Under the pieces are notes generated by a model, which did no database searches, was not told where the DNA came from, and worked only from the letters and a program-made list of their open reading frames with translations. Shown piece by piece: positions 1 through 7,878 of a stretch of DNA of 11,663 nt. The DNA is taken from contig DFFD01000067.1 in assembly GCA_002369495.1 (NCBI GenBank), positions 1 through 11,663 of the forward strand, in the 5' to 3' direction. The stretch comes from Lachnospiraceae bacterium UBA3785 (lineage in GTDB: Bacteria > Bacillota > Clostridia > Lachnospirales > Lachnospiraceae). The position numbers and the translations under genes were made by a program. The stretch's first letter is position 1, and each line of letters begins with the position of its first letter.

Positions 1-1143
1 CAGCCGGAGTTCACCCAGATCGACATGGAGCTCTCCTTCGTCGAGCAGGAGGATGTCATGGACGTGAACACCCGCCTTCTGGGCTACGTGCTCACGCACC
101 TTCCGGCCATCTACGAGGAACTCGGGTTTGACAGGGCGCTCGCCGATGCGGCGCTGAAGGCAGGCCGGGAGATCGAGGCGCACGGCATCGAGAAGATGAC
201 CTGGAAGACCGCGATGGATCTCTACGGCTCCGACAAGCCGGACCTTCGCTTCGACCTCCCGATCAGGGATGTGACGGAGCTGGTGAAGGACTGCGGGTTC
301 TCTGTATTTTCCGGCGCAGCCAAAAACGGCGGCTATGTCCGCGGCCTGACCGTGAAGGGCCAGGGCGGCATGCCGAGAAAGAAGATCGACAGGCTGACCG
401 AGGTCGCGAAGACCTACGGCGCGAAGGGCCTGGCCTACCTGGCTTACGGCGCGGACGGCACGATCAAGTCCTCCTTCACGAAGTTCCTCTCCGAGGAGGA
501 AGTGAAGGACCTCATCGCCGCGATGGACGCCGAGCCGGGCGACCTCCTGCTCTTTGCAGCGGACAGCTACAAGGTCGTCTGCGCAGCCCTCGGCGCGCTC
601 CGGCTTGAGCTCGGAAAGCAGCTCGGCCTCTACGACGAGAGAGAACTCCGCTTTGTGTGGATTACCGAGTTCCCGCTTCTTGAGTGGTCGGACGAGGAAG
701 GCCGCTTCATGGCGATGCATCACCCGTTCACGATGCCGGTGCTCTCCGACTGGGAGCATATCGACGAGGATCCGGGTTCGGTGCGCGCGGAGGCCTACGA
801 TATCGTCCTGAACGGCTGCGAGCTCGGCGGCGGATCGGTCAGAATTCATATCGATACGGTCCAGGAGAAGATGCTCGAAGTCCTCGGCTTCACGAAGGAG
901 AGGGCGGAAGAGCAGTTCGGTTTCCTGCTCACGGCCTTCAAGTACGGCGTTCCGCCTCATGCGGGACTGGCCTACGGTCTCGACCGCATGGCGATGCTGC
1001 TCACCGGAGCGGATTCGATCCGCGACGTGATCGCGTTCCCGAAGGTGAAGGACGCTTCGGACCTTATGATCGGCGCTCCGGCGGCGGTCGAGGAGAAACA
1101 GCTCACCGAGCTGGGAATTGCGGTGGCAGTGCCGGAAGAGTGA
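1..1143 (+). CDS. aspS: Aspartate--tRNA ligase, 3' part (5' end outside window)
   Basis: Charges tRNA-Asp with aspartate in the cytoplasm. The reading frame is open from base 1, so the gene starts upstream; 380 codons are visible. Bacterial AspRS is usually near 590 residues, so roughly 210 (anticodon-binding OB fold and the start of the catalytic core) are missing. The fragment opens just after class II motif 2 with QPEFTQIDMELSF. It then shows YGSDKPDLRFD and the bacteria-specific GAD insertion domain (about residues 95-200 of the fragment, ending near GDLLLFAADS). Further on come HHPFTMP, LNGCELGGGSVRIH and class II motif 3 with GLAYGLDRMAMLL and SIRDVIAFPK. The GAD insert marks the bacterial type. 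It ends in TGA 25 bp before the next gene with no terminator between, so the downstream envelope genes may be read from the aspS transcript. No defect is seen in the visible part. Confidence 0.97.
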   Translation, partial: QPEFTQIDMELSFVEQEDVMDVNTRLLGYVLTHLPAIYEELGFDRALADAALKAGREIEAHGIEKMTWKTAMDLYGSDKPDLRFDLPIRDVTELVKDCGFSVFSGAAKNGGYVRGLTVKGQGGMPRKKIDRLTEVAKTYGAKGLAYLAYGADGTIKSSFTKFLSEEEVKDLIAAMDAEPGDLLLFAADSYKVVCAALGALRLELGKQLGLYDERELRFVWITEFPLLEWSDEEGRFMAMHHPFTMPVLSDWEHIDEDPGSVRAEAYDIVLNGCELGGGSVRIHIDTVQEKMLEVLGFTKERAEEQFGFLLTAFKYGVPPHAGLAYGLDRMAMLLTGADSIRDVIAFPKVKDASDLMIGAPAAVEEKQLTELGIAVAVPEE

Positions 1144-1157
1144 TTTGAGGTAACAAA

Positions 1158-1163
1158 GGGAGG
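1158..1163 (+). promoter_or_regulatory. Ribosome binding site of the LCP-like gene
   Basis: GGGAGG lies 5 bases before ATG 1169 in the 25-bp gap after aspS. It fixes the start of the LCP-like gene and gives it independent initiation, unlike the next genes, which depend on overlap. Confidence 0.8.
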
Positions 1164-1168
1164 TTTGT

Positions 1169-3691
1169 ATGGCGGCCGGTTCCCCTAAAGAAAACGAATT
1201 GAAAAATGAAAACAGCCGCGTCCTCGATCTGCACGACGAGATCCTGCAGATCGAGATGCTGTTCCAGAGCTCGGTGATCTCCGTCGGCTACAAGGAGTAT
1301 TCCCTTGAGAATTTTGTCGACAAGAGGTATTTCGGGGCCTGGAAAGGGCGCGAAAACTGCACGGATACCGACGCGATGCGGCAGGGCCTCAACATCGACG
1401 GCATTCTGTCCACGCCGAATCCGAGCAAAAACGAAGTCCTGACCTACCTGCAGTACACGCTGAACATTGCGGAGCTGTGCCGCCGCCGATTTAATGAGGA
1501 CAACGGCAGGAGCAGCGACTTCAATATCAAACGCTATACGGAGCTGCTGACGAGCATCCGCCGGATCCTGCGCGCGCTGGACTACGACGTGCGTTTCGTG
1601 CCGGACAAGGAGATCATCTATCTGGTGGCGAGAAATATCGCCGCGGATGCCGTCGCCGACAACTCGGACGACGTCGAGACCGACAAGATCATTGAGTACA
1701 ATTCATTTGCGGTCGCCGGCAACATGCAGCGGAAGCGCGAGATCCTGCTCTCCATGGGCGATACGATCGAGAGCTACTCCGACAACATGGCTCCGGGAAA
1801 TGTAAAGCTCTACTCCAATATCGAGTTCATGCTCCACAACTTCAACATCCGCACCGACAATACGACCGGCGAGGACCGCGTCGAGTACGTCGCGGACATG
1901 TCGGAGGAGGAGCTTGAAAAATGGTATGACGAAGCGTACCAGATGATGCTCCTGCGCATCCTGCAGAATGAAAACCAGAAGCGCATGCAGCGCGTCGAGG
2001 CGGTGCAGGCCGCCTGCGAGGCCCAGTCCGTCGAGGAGCTGAAGCGCACGCTGGAGGCGGAAGGCGCGGACCGGATCATCACGAACCGCCGCATCGAGGA
2101 GTATGAGGCCGCCGACGCAGGCAAGGCTGTCGAAAAAGTTTCCGCAGCCGGCGAGGAGCGCGCGCGGCAGCTCAAAAAGCGCGCGGAGGAGGCGGAAGAA
2201 CGGTTTGCGGAGCGGAAAGCTTCCGCTGAAGGGAAGGCCGCCGACGCCGTTCCCGACACGATCCCGACAGCCGGCGCGAAGACGGCGGCAAAACCGGAAG
2301 GCGCTCCGGATACCGCGGCAAAGGAAAAGAAGCGCGCTCCGTCTTACCGGGACGTCTCCGACAGCGCTTCCTCGGTCGTGATCCATATCGCCGACGCGCC
2401 GGAGCCGAAGCGGGAGATCCCGCTTCCCGACGACATCGAGGACCTGCTCGAGGACATCGCGATGGAGGAATCCGCGCCGAAAAAGACGAAGCAGGACAAA
2501 AAAGAGAGCGGGAAGACGGAAGAAGGCCGGACCGGCAAAAAGAAGAAGAACGGTTTCATCCGGTTCGCCGCCGCGCTGCTTATCCTGGCAGGGGCGGCCG
2601 CCTGCGGGTTCTATTTCTACATCCACAGCTTCTACGTGCTGTCCAATTATCTGTCCGACAGGCAGGTGCCGGAGAATCTCTCGGCGGAGGCTATGCTCGT
2701 CGCCGAAGGCCGGACGCTTCCGGACAGCGCGGAGGCCGGGACACTGAAGGCGGATGCGTCCGCCGCGAGGAAGAAAGCGGCCGACCAGGCGGATAAAAAC
2801 ATCAAAAATCTGCTTCTCGTCGTGCTCGGCAAGGAGGAGGGAGGCTATTACGGCAGCGCCGACGGCATCGTGCTTGCCTCCATGAACACGGATACGAAGG
2901 AGATGACCTTCCGCGCGTTCCGGACCGACCTCTATGCGGAGATCCCCGGCCACGGCGTCGGATGCCTGGGAGACGCGGCAGCCTACGGCGGGTGCCCGCT
3001 TCTTGTGAGGACGCTCGCGGACACCTACGGCATTCCGGTCACCTACTATATGTGCACCGACCTTGACGGCCTCCGCAGGATCGTCGACGAGGCCGGCGGG
3101 ATCCCGCTTGCACTTGAAAATGAAGATCCCGTCAAACTGAACGTCGTGATCAAGGAGCTCGCCTCGGCGGACGAGGCCGATCCGGAAGCCTTCTATCTCA
3201 CGGAGAGCCGTGCGGCCGACGCGAACGGCTACCAGGCAGCGGCTGCCGTCAGCCTGCATAAGGGCAGCGGCGATATGCTGGCAGCGGCAGCGGAGGGCAT
3301 TTTCAAAAAGGTGAGCGCCAAAGATACGGGCGCCCTCATCAAGAAAATGCTTCCCTTCATGACGCACAACATGCCGATGGGCACCGTCATCGCGGGTGTT
3401 CCGTCCCTGGCGGGAATCTTCGGCTATGAGACAAAGGCGGAGATCCTTCCGCCCGAGGGTATGTTCTCGGAGACAAAAGGACTTCTGGTGCCGGATTTTG
3501 ACGAATTCTTCGCCCTTCTCGCCGCGCACGAAAGCGCCCCGGAGGAGAGTGCTCCGGCAGAAAGCACGGCGGCAGAGAGCGGTGAGGAGAGCGTCTCCGA
3601 GAGTATTTCTGAAAGCAGTTCCACCGAATCGGAGATCCCGGAGCCGGAAATCACCCCGGCTGATCCCTGGATCCTTGAACCGGCAGCGTAA
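1169..3691 (+). CDS. Membrane protein with degenerate LytR-CpsA-Psr domain and long cytosolic N-terminal region
   Basis: 840 residues in four parts. (1) Residues 1-265 are soluble and mostly helical. A stretch at 220-260 (HNFNIRTDN, then EELEKWYDEAYQMM) reminds me of the C-terminal part of AbiJ/HEPN-like proteins. (2) Residues 265-460 are charged, with likely coiled coil (265-355), an Ala/Lys/Pro-rich linker and a KKKK stop at 457-460. (3) One membrane segment spans 463-485, giving the cytosol-in, C-terminus-out order of LCP proteins. (4) Residues 547-715 match the LCP fold: NLLLVVLG, SADGIVLASMN, AYGG (605-608), YGIPVTYYMCTDLDG and IVDEAGG (638-644). A Glu/Ser-rich tail ends the protein. LCP enzymes transfer glycopolymers from undecaprenyl carriers to peptidoglycan, but here most binding residues are replaced (see findings), so that activity is doubtful; a scaffold or sensor role is possible. 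The start is supported by GGGAGG 5 bases upstream. It lies 25 bp after aspS and 3-12 bp before the YfhO gene. LCP fold assignment fairly sure; function unknown. Confidence 0.85.
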   Translation: MAAGSPKENELKNENSRVLDLHDEILQIEMLFQSSVISVGYKEYSLENFVDKRYFGAWKGRENCTDTDAMRQGLNIDGILSTPNPSKNEVLTYLQYTLNIAELCRRRFNEDNGRSSDFNIKRYTELLTSIRRILRALDYDVRFVPDKEIIYLVARNIAADAVADNSDDVETDKIIEYNSFAVAGNMQRKREILLSMGDTIESYSDNMAPGNVKLYSNIEFMLHNFNIRTDNTTGEDRVEYVADMSEEELEKWYDEAYQMMLLRILQNENQKRMQRVEAVQAACEAQSVEELKRTLEAEGADRIITNRRIEEYEAADAGKAVEKVSAAGEERARQLKKRAEEAEERFAERKASAEGKAADAVPDTIPTAGAKTAAKPEGAPDTAAKEKKRAPSYRDVSDSASSVVIHIADAPEPKREIPLPDDIEDLLEDIAMEESAPKKTKQDKKESGKTEEGRTGKKKKNGFIRFAAALLILAGAAACGFYFYIHSFYVLSNYLSDRQVPENLSAEAMLVAEGRTLPDSAEAGTLKADASAARKKAADQADKNIKNLLLVVLGKEEGGYYGSADGIVLASMNTDTKEMTFRAFRTDLYAEIPGHGVGCLGDAAAYGGCPLLVRTLADTYGIPVTYYMCTDLDGLRRIVDEAGGIPLALENEDPVKLNVVIKELASADEADPEAFYLTESRAADANGYQAAAAVSLHKGSGDMLAAAAEGIFKKVSAKDTGALIKKMLPFMTHNMPMGTVIAGVPSLAGIFGYETKAEILPPEGMFSETKGLLVPDFDEFFALLAAHESAPEESAPAESTAAESGEESVSESISESSSTESEIPEPEITPADPWILEPAA
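3527..3646 (+). repeat. Glu/Ser-rich low-complexity tail of the LCP-like protein
   Basis: Residues 787-826 of the LCP-like protein are irregular repeats of E-S-A-P, A-E-S and S-E-S units. By topology this tail lies outside the membrane. Ordinary LCP proteins often carry a disordered acidic or Ser/Thr-rich tail, so this is compatible with the family. No cell-wall anchor motif follows; the protein ends in PWILEPAA. Confidence 0.6.
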
Positions 3692-3703
3692 CCAGTGACG
3701 ATC

Positions 3704-6028
3704 ATGGCAGGTAAGAAAACGAAACAGAGACAATCGAATATTCCGATCAGCGGCCCGGCAGCGGCATTTTTATTCAATCTTGCTGCCGGGCTCGTCTCGT
3801 TTGTGTGGACGATCGTTGAGCAGGGAGGCCTCTTCTCGCTCGCGGGGGATTTCAATTCCCAGCAGATCACGTTCGCGATGGCGGCCAACGAGGCAATCAA
3901 GGCCGGAAATGTGATCTGGGACTGGTCGCTGGACCTAGGCTCGAACTTTATCGGCGGGATGAGCTTCTACATACTGGGCAATCCGTCCTTCTGGATCTCC
4001 ATGCTCTTCCCGGCGAAGTATTTCATGTACGTGGTCGGCTGGCTCTATCTCCTGAAATACGCCTTTGCAGGACTCTTCGCGTACCTCTATCTGGAGCGGC
4101 TCGTGAAGCACGAGGAGGCGGCCATCATCGGCTCGATGCTCTATGCGTTCTCCGGGTACACGAACGAGGCGCTGCTCTTTTACCATTTCCACGATGTGGT
4201 GGTCTGGTTCCCGGTGCTCCTCCTCACCTTCGACGACCTGGTAAAGAAGGGGAAGAGGGGGCCTTTCATTTTCGCGGTCTTCATCAACGCGGTCGTCAAC
4301 TACTTCTTCTTCGTCGGCGAGGTGCTCTTCGTCGTCGCCTATTACGCGCTGAAGTATCTGGTGCCGGCATTCGGGAAATACATCCGCCGTCTCCCGCGCA
4401 TCATCATCGAAAGTGTGACGGGCGTCATGATCGGGGCGGCCCTGCTGCTCCCGTCCTTCCTGTTCACGATCCAGAACCCGCGCGTCGAAAATGACTACAC
4501 CGGCTCGAACTCGCTCGTCTTCTCGGGGGAGCGCTACCTCTATATCCTTAAGGGGCTGATCTTCCCGGGGGAGATGATGTCCCACCAGAGCGCGGTGATC
4601 AAGAACAATTTTTCCTCCTGCTGCGCGTATCTGCCGGTGGTCGGGATGGTGCTGGTCATTGCCTTTTTCATCCTGCACAAAAAGCACTGGCTGAACCGGA
4701 TGCTTAAATTCTGCCTGGTGATGGCGGTCGTGCCGATCCTGAACGCGTCGTTCTCGCTCTTCGCGGGCCTCTACTGCCGCTGGTACTACATGGCGGTCCT
4801 CATGATGGCCGGCGCGAGTGTCGTCGTCCTCGATGAATGGATCTCCGTCCGGGGCAATAACCCGCAGAGGTCTCTCAACTATGTGGAGAGGGCGGTGCAG
4901 AAAGGTGCGGTCATCTGGGGCATTATCACGGCGGCTTTCGTCCTGTTTCTCGTCTTCGTCAAATGGAGCAAATCCGAGCCCAGCAAGATCTACAACGAGC
5001 CGCTCTTCGCGGCCTTCTCGATCGTGAGCATCGCGGGAACGCTGCTCACCTGGCATATCATCTGCATGCTGCGGAGCAGGCAGCTCCGGTATCTCATGCT
5101 GGCGGTCTTTGTATTTTCCGCAGCGACCTGCATCACGGACATCGCGATGCTGCAGGCGGTCCACGGGGTCGACGCGCAGCATCACTACGACAAGCTGAAC
5201 ACCTCCGGGGAGCTCACGGATCCGTCTCCTTACTACCGCTTTACAAGCCGGGACAACACCCAGACGCTGGTCCACAACTACCCGGCAAGCGCCAACTTCT
5301 GCAGTACGGTCTCAGGATCGATCTTCCGCTTCTACGAGGCCCTGGGGCTGGAGCGCGACGTGAAGAGCCCGGACGCGCCGGCGGGCATGATGAACCTGAT
5401 CTCCGCGCGGTACGCGATCGAGGACGAGCCCCGTGAAAATGAAGACCCCGTCGAAGTCCGGAAAGGCAAATATACCACCTTCTACGTCTATGAGGACGAG
5501 GATGTGCCGCCGATCGGCTTCACCTACGACACCTACATGACCGCCTCCGAGCTTGAGGAGGTCGCCTCAGCGAACCGGGCTATTGCTATGCTGAAAGCAC
5601 TGGTGGTCCCGGACGAAGCGGAAGAGACTGTTTCGGAGGTGCTCACCCACTACGACCCGGTCGTCCACGGCAGCAGCGAGCCGGCCGTGATCCCCGCGGC
5701 AAGCCGCGCGCATCTTACGGAGTGTGCGGAGGACGTGGTGCGGACCACGGAGAGCTACGCGGTCACGATCAGGGCGGACGCGCCGAAGTACGCATTTTTC
5801 TCGATCCCGAACGACAGCGGCTGGTCCGCGGCTGTGAACGGGGAGAAGGCGGAGATCGTGGATGTCTGCGGTTTCATGGCGGTGAGGATCGATGCGGGTG
5901 AGAACCGGATCGAATTCCGCTACAAGGTGCCGGGGCTTGCCGCAGGGATCGTCATATCCCTGGCCGGGTTTGCCGCCGCGGCGGCCTACATTGCCTGCTG
6001 GATTCGAAGGAAAAGAAAAGCACGATGA
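3704..6028 (+). CDS. YfhO-family polytopic membrane protein (GT-C-like glycosyltransferase)
   Basis: 774 residues from ATG 3704. An in-frame GTG at 3695 would add three residues, and neither start has a visible Shine-Dalgarno, so translation probably follows termination of the LCP-like gene at 3689-3691. About a dozen membrane segments are visible. The first (about 18-40) is followed by an outer loop with GDFNSQQ (48-54) holding the acidic residue typical of GT-C enzymes, then WDWSLDLGSNFIGGMSFYILGNP, a YfhO hallmark layout. CRWYYM (358-363) is another family marker. A C-terminal outer beta domain follows (YAFFSIPNDSGWSAAVNG from 696, then DAGENRIEFRY), with a last membrane segment at about 745-768 and an RRKRK end. 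Known relatives (B. subtilis YfhO, Listeria GtlB) transfer sugars from undecaprenyl phosphate onto teichoic acids at the outer membrane face, usually with a CsbB-type enzyme supplying the lipid sugar; none is seen here. Acceptor and sugar cannot be read. The end overlaps the next start as ATGA. Confidence 0.9.
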   Translation: MAGKKTKQRQSNIPISGPAAAFLFNLAAGLVSFVWTIVEQGGLFSLAGDFNSQQITFAMAANEAIKAGNVIWDWSLDLGSNFIGGMSFYILGNPSFWISMLFPAKYFMYVVGWLYLLKYAFAGLFAYLYLERLVKHEEAAIIGSMLYAFSGYTNEALLFYHFHDVVVWFPVLLLTFDDLVKKGKRGPFIFAVFINAVVNYFFFVGEVLFVVAYYALKYLVPAFGKYIRRLPRIIIESVTGVMIGAALLLPSFLFTIQNPRVENDYTGSNSLVFSGERYLYILKGLIFPGEMMSHQSAVIKNNFSSCCAYLPVVGMVLVIAFFILHKKHWLNRMLKFCLVMAVVPILNASFSLFAGLYCRWYYMAVLMMAGASVVVLDEWISVRGNNPQRSLNYVERAVQKGAVIWGIITAAFVLFLVFVKWSKSEPSKIYNEPLFAAFSIVSIAGTLLTWHIICMLRSRQLRYLMLAVFVFSAATCITDIAMLQAVHGVDAQHHYDKLNTSGELTDPSPYYRFTSRDNTQTLVHNYPASANFCSTVSGSIFRFYEALGLERDVKSPDAPAGMMNLISARYAIEDEPRENEDPVEVRKGKYTTFYVYEDEDVPPIGFTYDTYMTASELEEVASANRAIAMLKALVVPDEAEETVSEVLTHYDPVVHGSSEPAVIPAASRAHLTECAEDVVRTTESYAVTIRADAPKYAFFSIPNDSGWSAAVNGEKAEIVDVCGFMAVRIDAGENRIEFRYKVPGLAAGIVISLAGFAAAAAYIACWIRRKRKAR

Positions 6029-6570
6029 AGAAGGAAGACGCAAAAGTCAGGGCTTTCGGGCCGCTTTTTGCGGGCGCGCTGTGCGCGCTCCTTCTTGTCG
6101 TGCTTTTTTTGCATGCCGGGGGCAGGGTGCAGAGCCGCCCGTACCCGGATTTTGCGGAGGCGGACGGGGAGTTCTTCGCGAGCCTCGATCACATGTCCGC
6201 TGACCCGGAAGCCGGGATCCTCTATCTTGACGGCTGGGCGAAGGACACACGGCTCTATTACGGCTACAATTTCGGGACGGACTACTCGTTTTTTGCGACG
6301 CTCGAAAATACAGCCTTCGCGCTCACCGACGGGGAAACCGTCGTGGTCCTGCGCTGCGAGCGTATCCCCCGCGAGGATGTGGACGCGCTCTTTAAGGCTG
6401 AGAAGCGGCCGGAGGGCGGCGTCCCGGAGCGCTGCGGCCTCCATGCGGCCGTCCGGAAGAAAGATTTTGCGCCTTTCGGGGAAAATGAAGTGACCGTCGC
6501 CCTCGTTTCGCTGAGAAGAGACGGCCGGCCTGTCATTTTCCTGACGGGGGAGAAGGCGGTGCTGCCGTGA
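6025..6570 (+). CDS. Small membrane-anchored extracytoplasmic protein, unknown family
   Basis: 181 residues. Residues 11-31 form one hydrophobic segment after a basic N-terminus, so it is a signal anchor or uncleaved signal peptide; there is no lipobox, since the Cys at 20 is preceded by Leu. The remaining 150 residues look like a mixed beta domain outside the membrane, with GILYLDGWAKD near 65-75 and alternating hydrophobic strands. I do not recognise a family. It is wedged between two large polytopic proteins, overlapping the YfhO gene by ATGA and the next gene by GTGA, so near-equal synthesis of all three is expected. That suggests a partner subunit of one of them. A weak AAGGA at 6007-6011 is 13 bases from the start, too far to be convincing, so coupling probably drives initiation. 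Real gene: fairly sure. Function: unknown. Confidence 0.82.
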   Translation: MKKEDAKVRAFGPLFAGALCALLLVVLFLHAGGRVQSRPYPDFAEADGEFFASLDHMSADPEAGILYLDGWAKDTRLYYGYNFGTDYSFFATLENTAFALTDGETVVVLRCERIPREDVDALFKAEKRPEGGVPERCGLHAAVRKKDFAPFGENEVTVALVSLRRDGRPVIFLTGEKAVLP

Positions 6571-7856
6571 GAGAGAAGAGCATGATGGAGGAGCTTTTTG
6601 ACCGCCTGAGGGAAGGGTGGCTCGCGGCGCTCATCGTCTTTGCAGCGGCGCTCGGGGCCAACTATGAGCGGCCGATGCGGCTTGACGACCTGTATTTTGA
6701 CCAGATGTTCACCCGTTTTGACGGCAATCTCCTGAGCTTTGCCCAGGAATACTGGACGATCTGGAGCGGGAGAGTGCTGCCGCACACGATCTTTGTCTTC
6801 CTGATGGGCATCTCTCCGGTTCTCGTCAATATCCTCTCAGCGGCAGTCACGGCCGGCCTCATCGTCCTCATGGCGAAGATCGCCCAGCCGGAGAAGGAGG
6901 CATACGGCAGGCGTTTTCTCCTGGCGGTCCTCATGCTGCTCTGGTTCTACCTCGCGACGCCGGCGGAGTACCTGAACGTTACGGTCTTCTGGAAGACCGC
7001 CGCGGTCCTCTATATCTGGGGGCTCTTCTTTGCGCTCGCCGCGCTTTTGCCGTTCATTTCTCTTCTGTATGACGGCCGGGAACCTTCGCGGCTTTATTAT
7101 GCCGCGGCCTTCTTCGGGGCTCTCTATGCGGCCGGTTTCGAGGCGTCCGGCGCATTGTTCGCGGTCTTCGGCGGCGCAGCAATCATCGCCGCGTGGCTCT
7201 CCGGAAAGAAGGCAGGGGCGGTCCGCCTCATTCTGTGGGCGGTCGGGACGGCAGCCTTCGCCTTTTTCCTCTCGGCGCCCGGCAACGCGGTGCGTCTTGA
7301 GGAGGAATGCCTCATCTGGTACCCGGATTTCGGGCTCCTTACGACGGCGGACAAGTTCTTCATGGGGCTCTTTTACACGCTTGGGGATCTTGCCGGGTCG
7401 CTGAACCTGCCGATGGTTCTCATTTCCCTCCTGCTCTTTGTCCATGCGCTGCTGGGGCGGAAAGGCGCGGGCGTGACGCTCCTGACCCTCGTTCCGCTCA
7501 TCTATTACGGGCTGGCCGGCTTTGAAAATGCAGGCCCCCTCTACCGGTATCTGAACCCTCCGGTGCTCGCCGCGGACAGCGCGGAACTGGTCAATACGGG
7601 GATCGGACTGTTTGCCGCCTTCCTGCTCTTTTTCCTCATCCTGGCCCTCACTTACCGGGAGAGGAGCATCGTTCCGGCGTTCTTCTACGCGGCCGCGCTC
7701 TCGGAGGCGGCGGTCATGGCATTTTCTCCGACCTTTTTCGTATCGGAGAGCCGCTGCATCTTTTTTGCGCGGGAACTTCTGATGATCCCTTTGTTTACAC
7801 TTTTTTCACTGGACATTTCGCTTCTTTGGGATTATTATCGGCGGAGGGTCGGATAG
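6567..7856 (+). CDS. DUF6056-like polytopic membrane protein, possible GT-C glycosyltransferase
   Basis: 429 residues from GTG 6567, which overlaps the previous stop as GTGA; ATG 6582 is the alternative start and would remove five residues. AAGGCGG at 6553-6559 suits the GTG. After a first membrane segment (about 18-32) comes an outer loop with the acidic pair D40-D41 (MRLDDLYFDQ) and then WTIWSGRV at 63-70. An acidic pair followed by W-x-GR is the layout I associate with DUF6056 and related GT-C-like proteins. About ten further hydrophobic segments follow, and the C-terminal part has AFSPTFFVSESRC before the final membrane segment. In GT-C enzymes the acidic residue in the first outer loop is catalytic; applying this here is inference. 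A GtrII-like or other GT-C family is the alternative. Its place after YfhO and the orphan suggests a second transfer step or a partner in envelope polymer modification. Confidence 0.78.
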   Translation: MREKSMMEELFDRLREGWLAALIVFAAALGANYERPMRLDDLYFDQMFTRFDGNLLSFAQEYWTIWSGRVLPHTIFVFLMGISPVLVNILSAAVTAGLIVLMAKIAQPEKEAYGRRFLLAVLMLLWFYLATPAEYLNVTVFWKTAAVLYIWGLFFALAALLPFISLLYDGREPSRLYYAAAFFGALYAAGFEASGALFAVFGGAAIIAAWLSGKKAGAVRLILWAVGTAAFAFFLSAPGNAVRLEEECLIWYPDFGLLTTADKFFMGLFYTLGDLAGSLNLPMVLISLLLFVHALLGRKGAGVTLLTLVPLIYYGLAGFENAGPLYRYLNPPVLAADSAELVNTGIGLFAAFLLFFLILALTYRERSIVPAFFYAAALSEAAVMAFSPTFFVSESRCIFFARELLMIPLFTLFSLDISLLWDYYRRRVG

Positions 7857-7878
7857 ACCCGGAGAGGAGCTGATTTAA

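Noticed and set aside
1703..3733. A 676-codon open frame on the minus strand across the LCP-like gene
   Set aside because: It mirrors the GC-rich codons of a clear sense gene, gives an Arg/His/Gly-rich protein without recognisable domains, and lacks a ribosome site. The frame is a by-product of high GC at third positions.
3935..5275. A 446-codon minus-strand open frame inside the YfhO gene
   Set aside because: It is antisense to a polytopic membrane gene; the product is rich in Arg, Asp, Glu and His, the expected complement of hydrophobic codons.
6076..6087. Lipoprotein processing site at Cys 20 of the 181-residue protein
   Set aside because: The residue before Cys is Leu, not Gly, Ala or Ser, and the hydrophobic segment continues past the Cys, so an uncleaved anchor is likelier.
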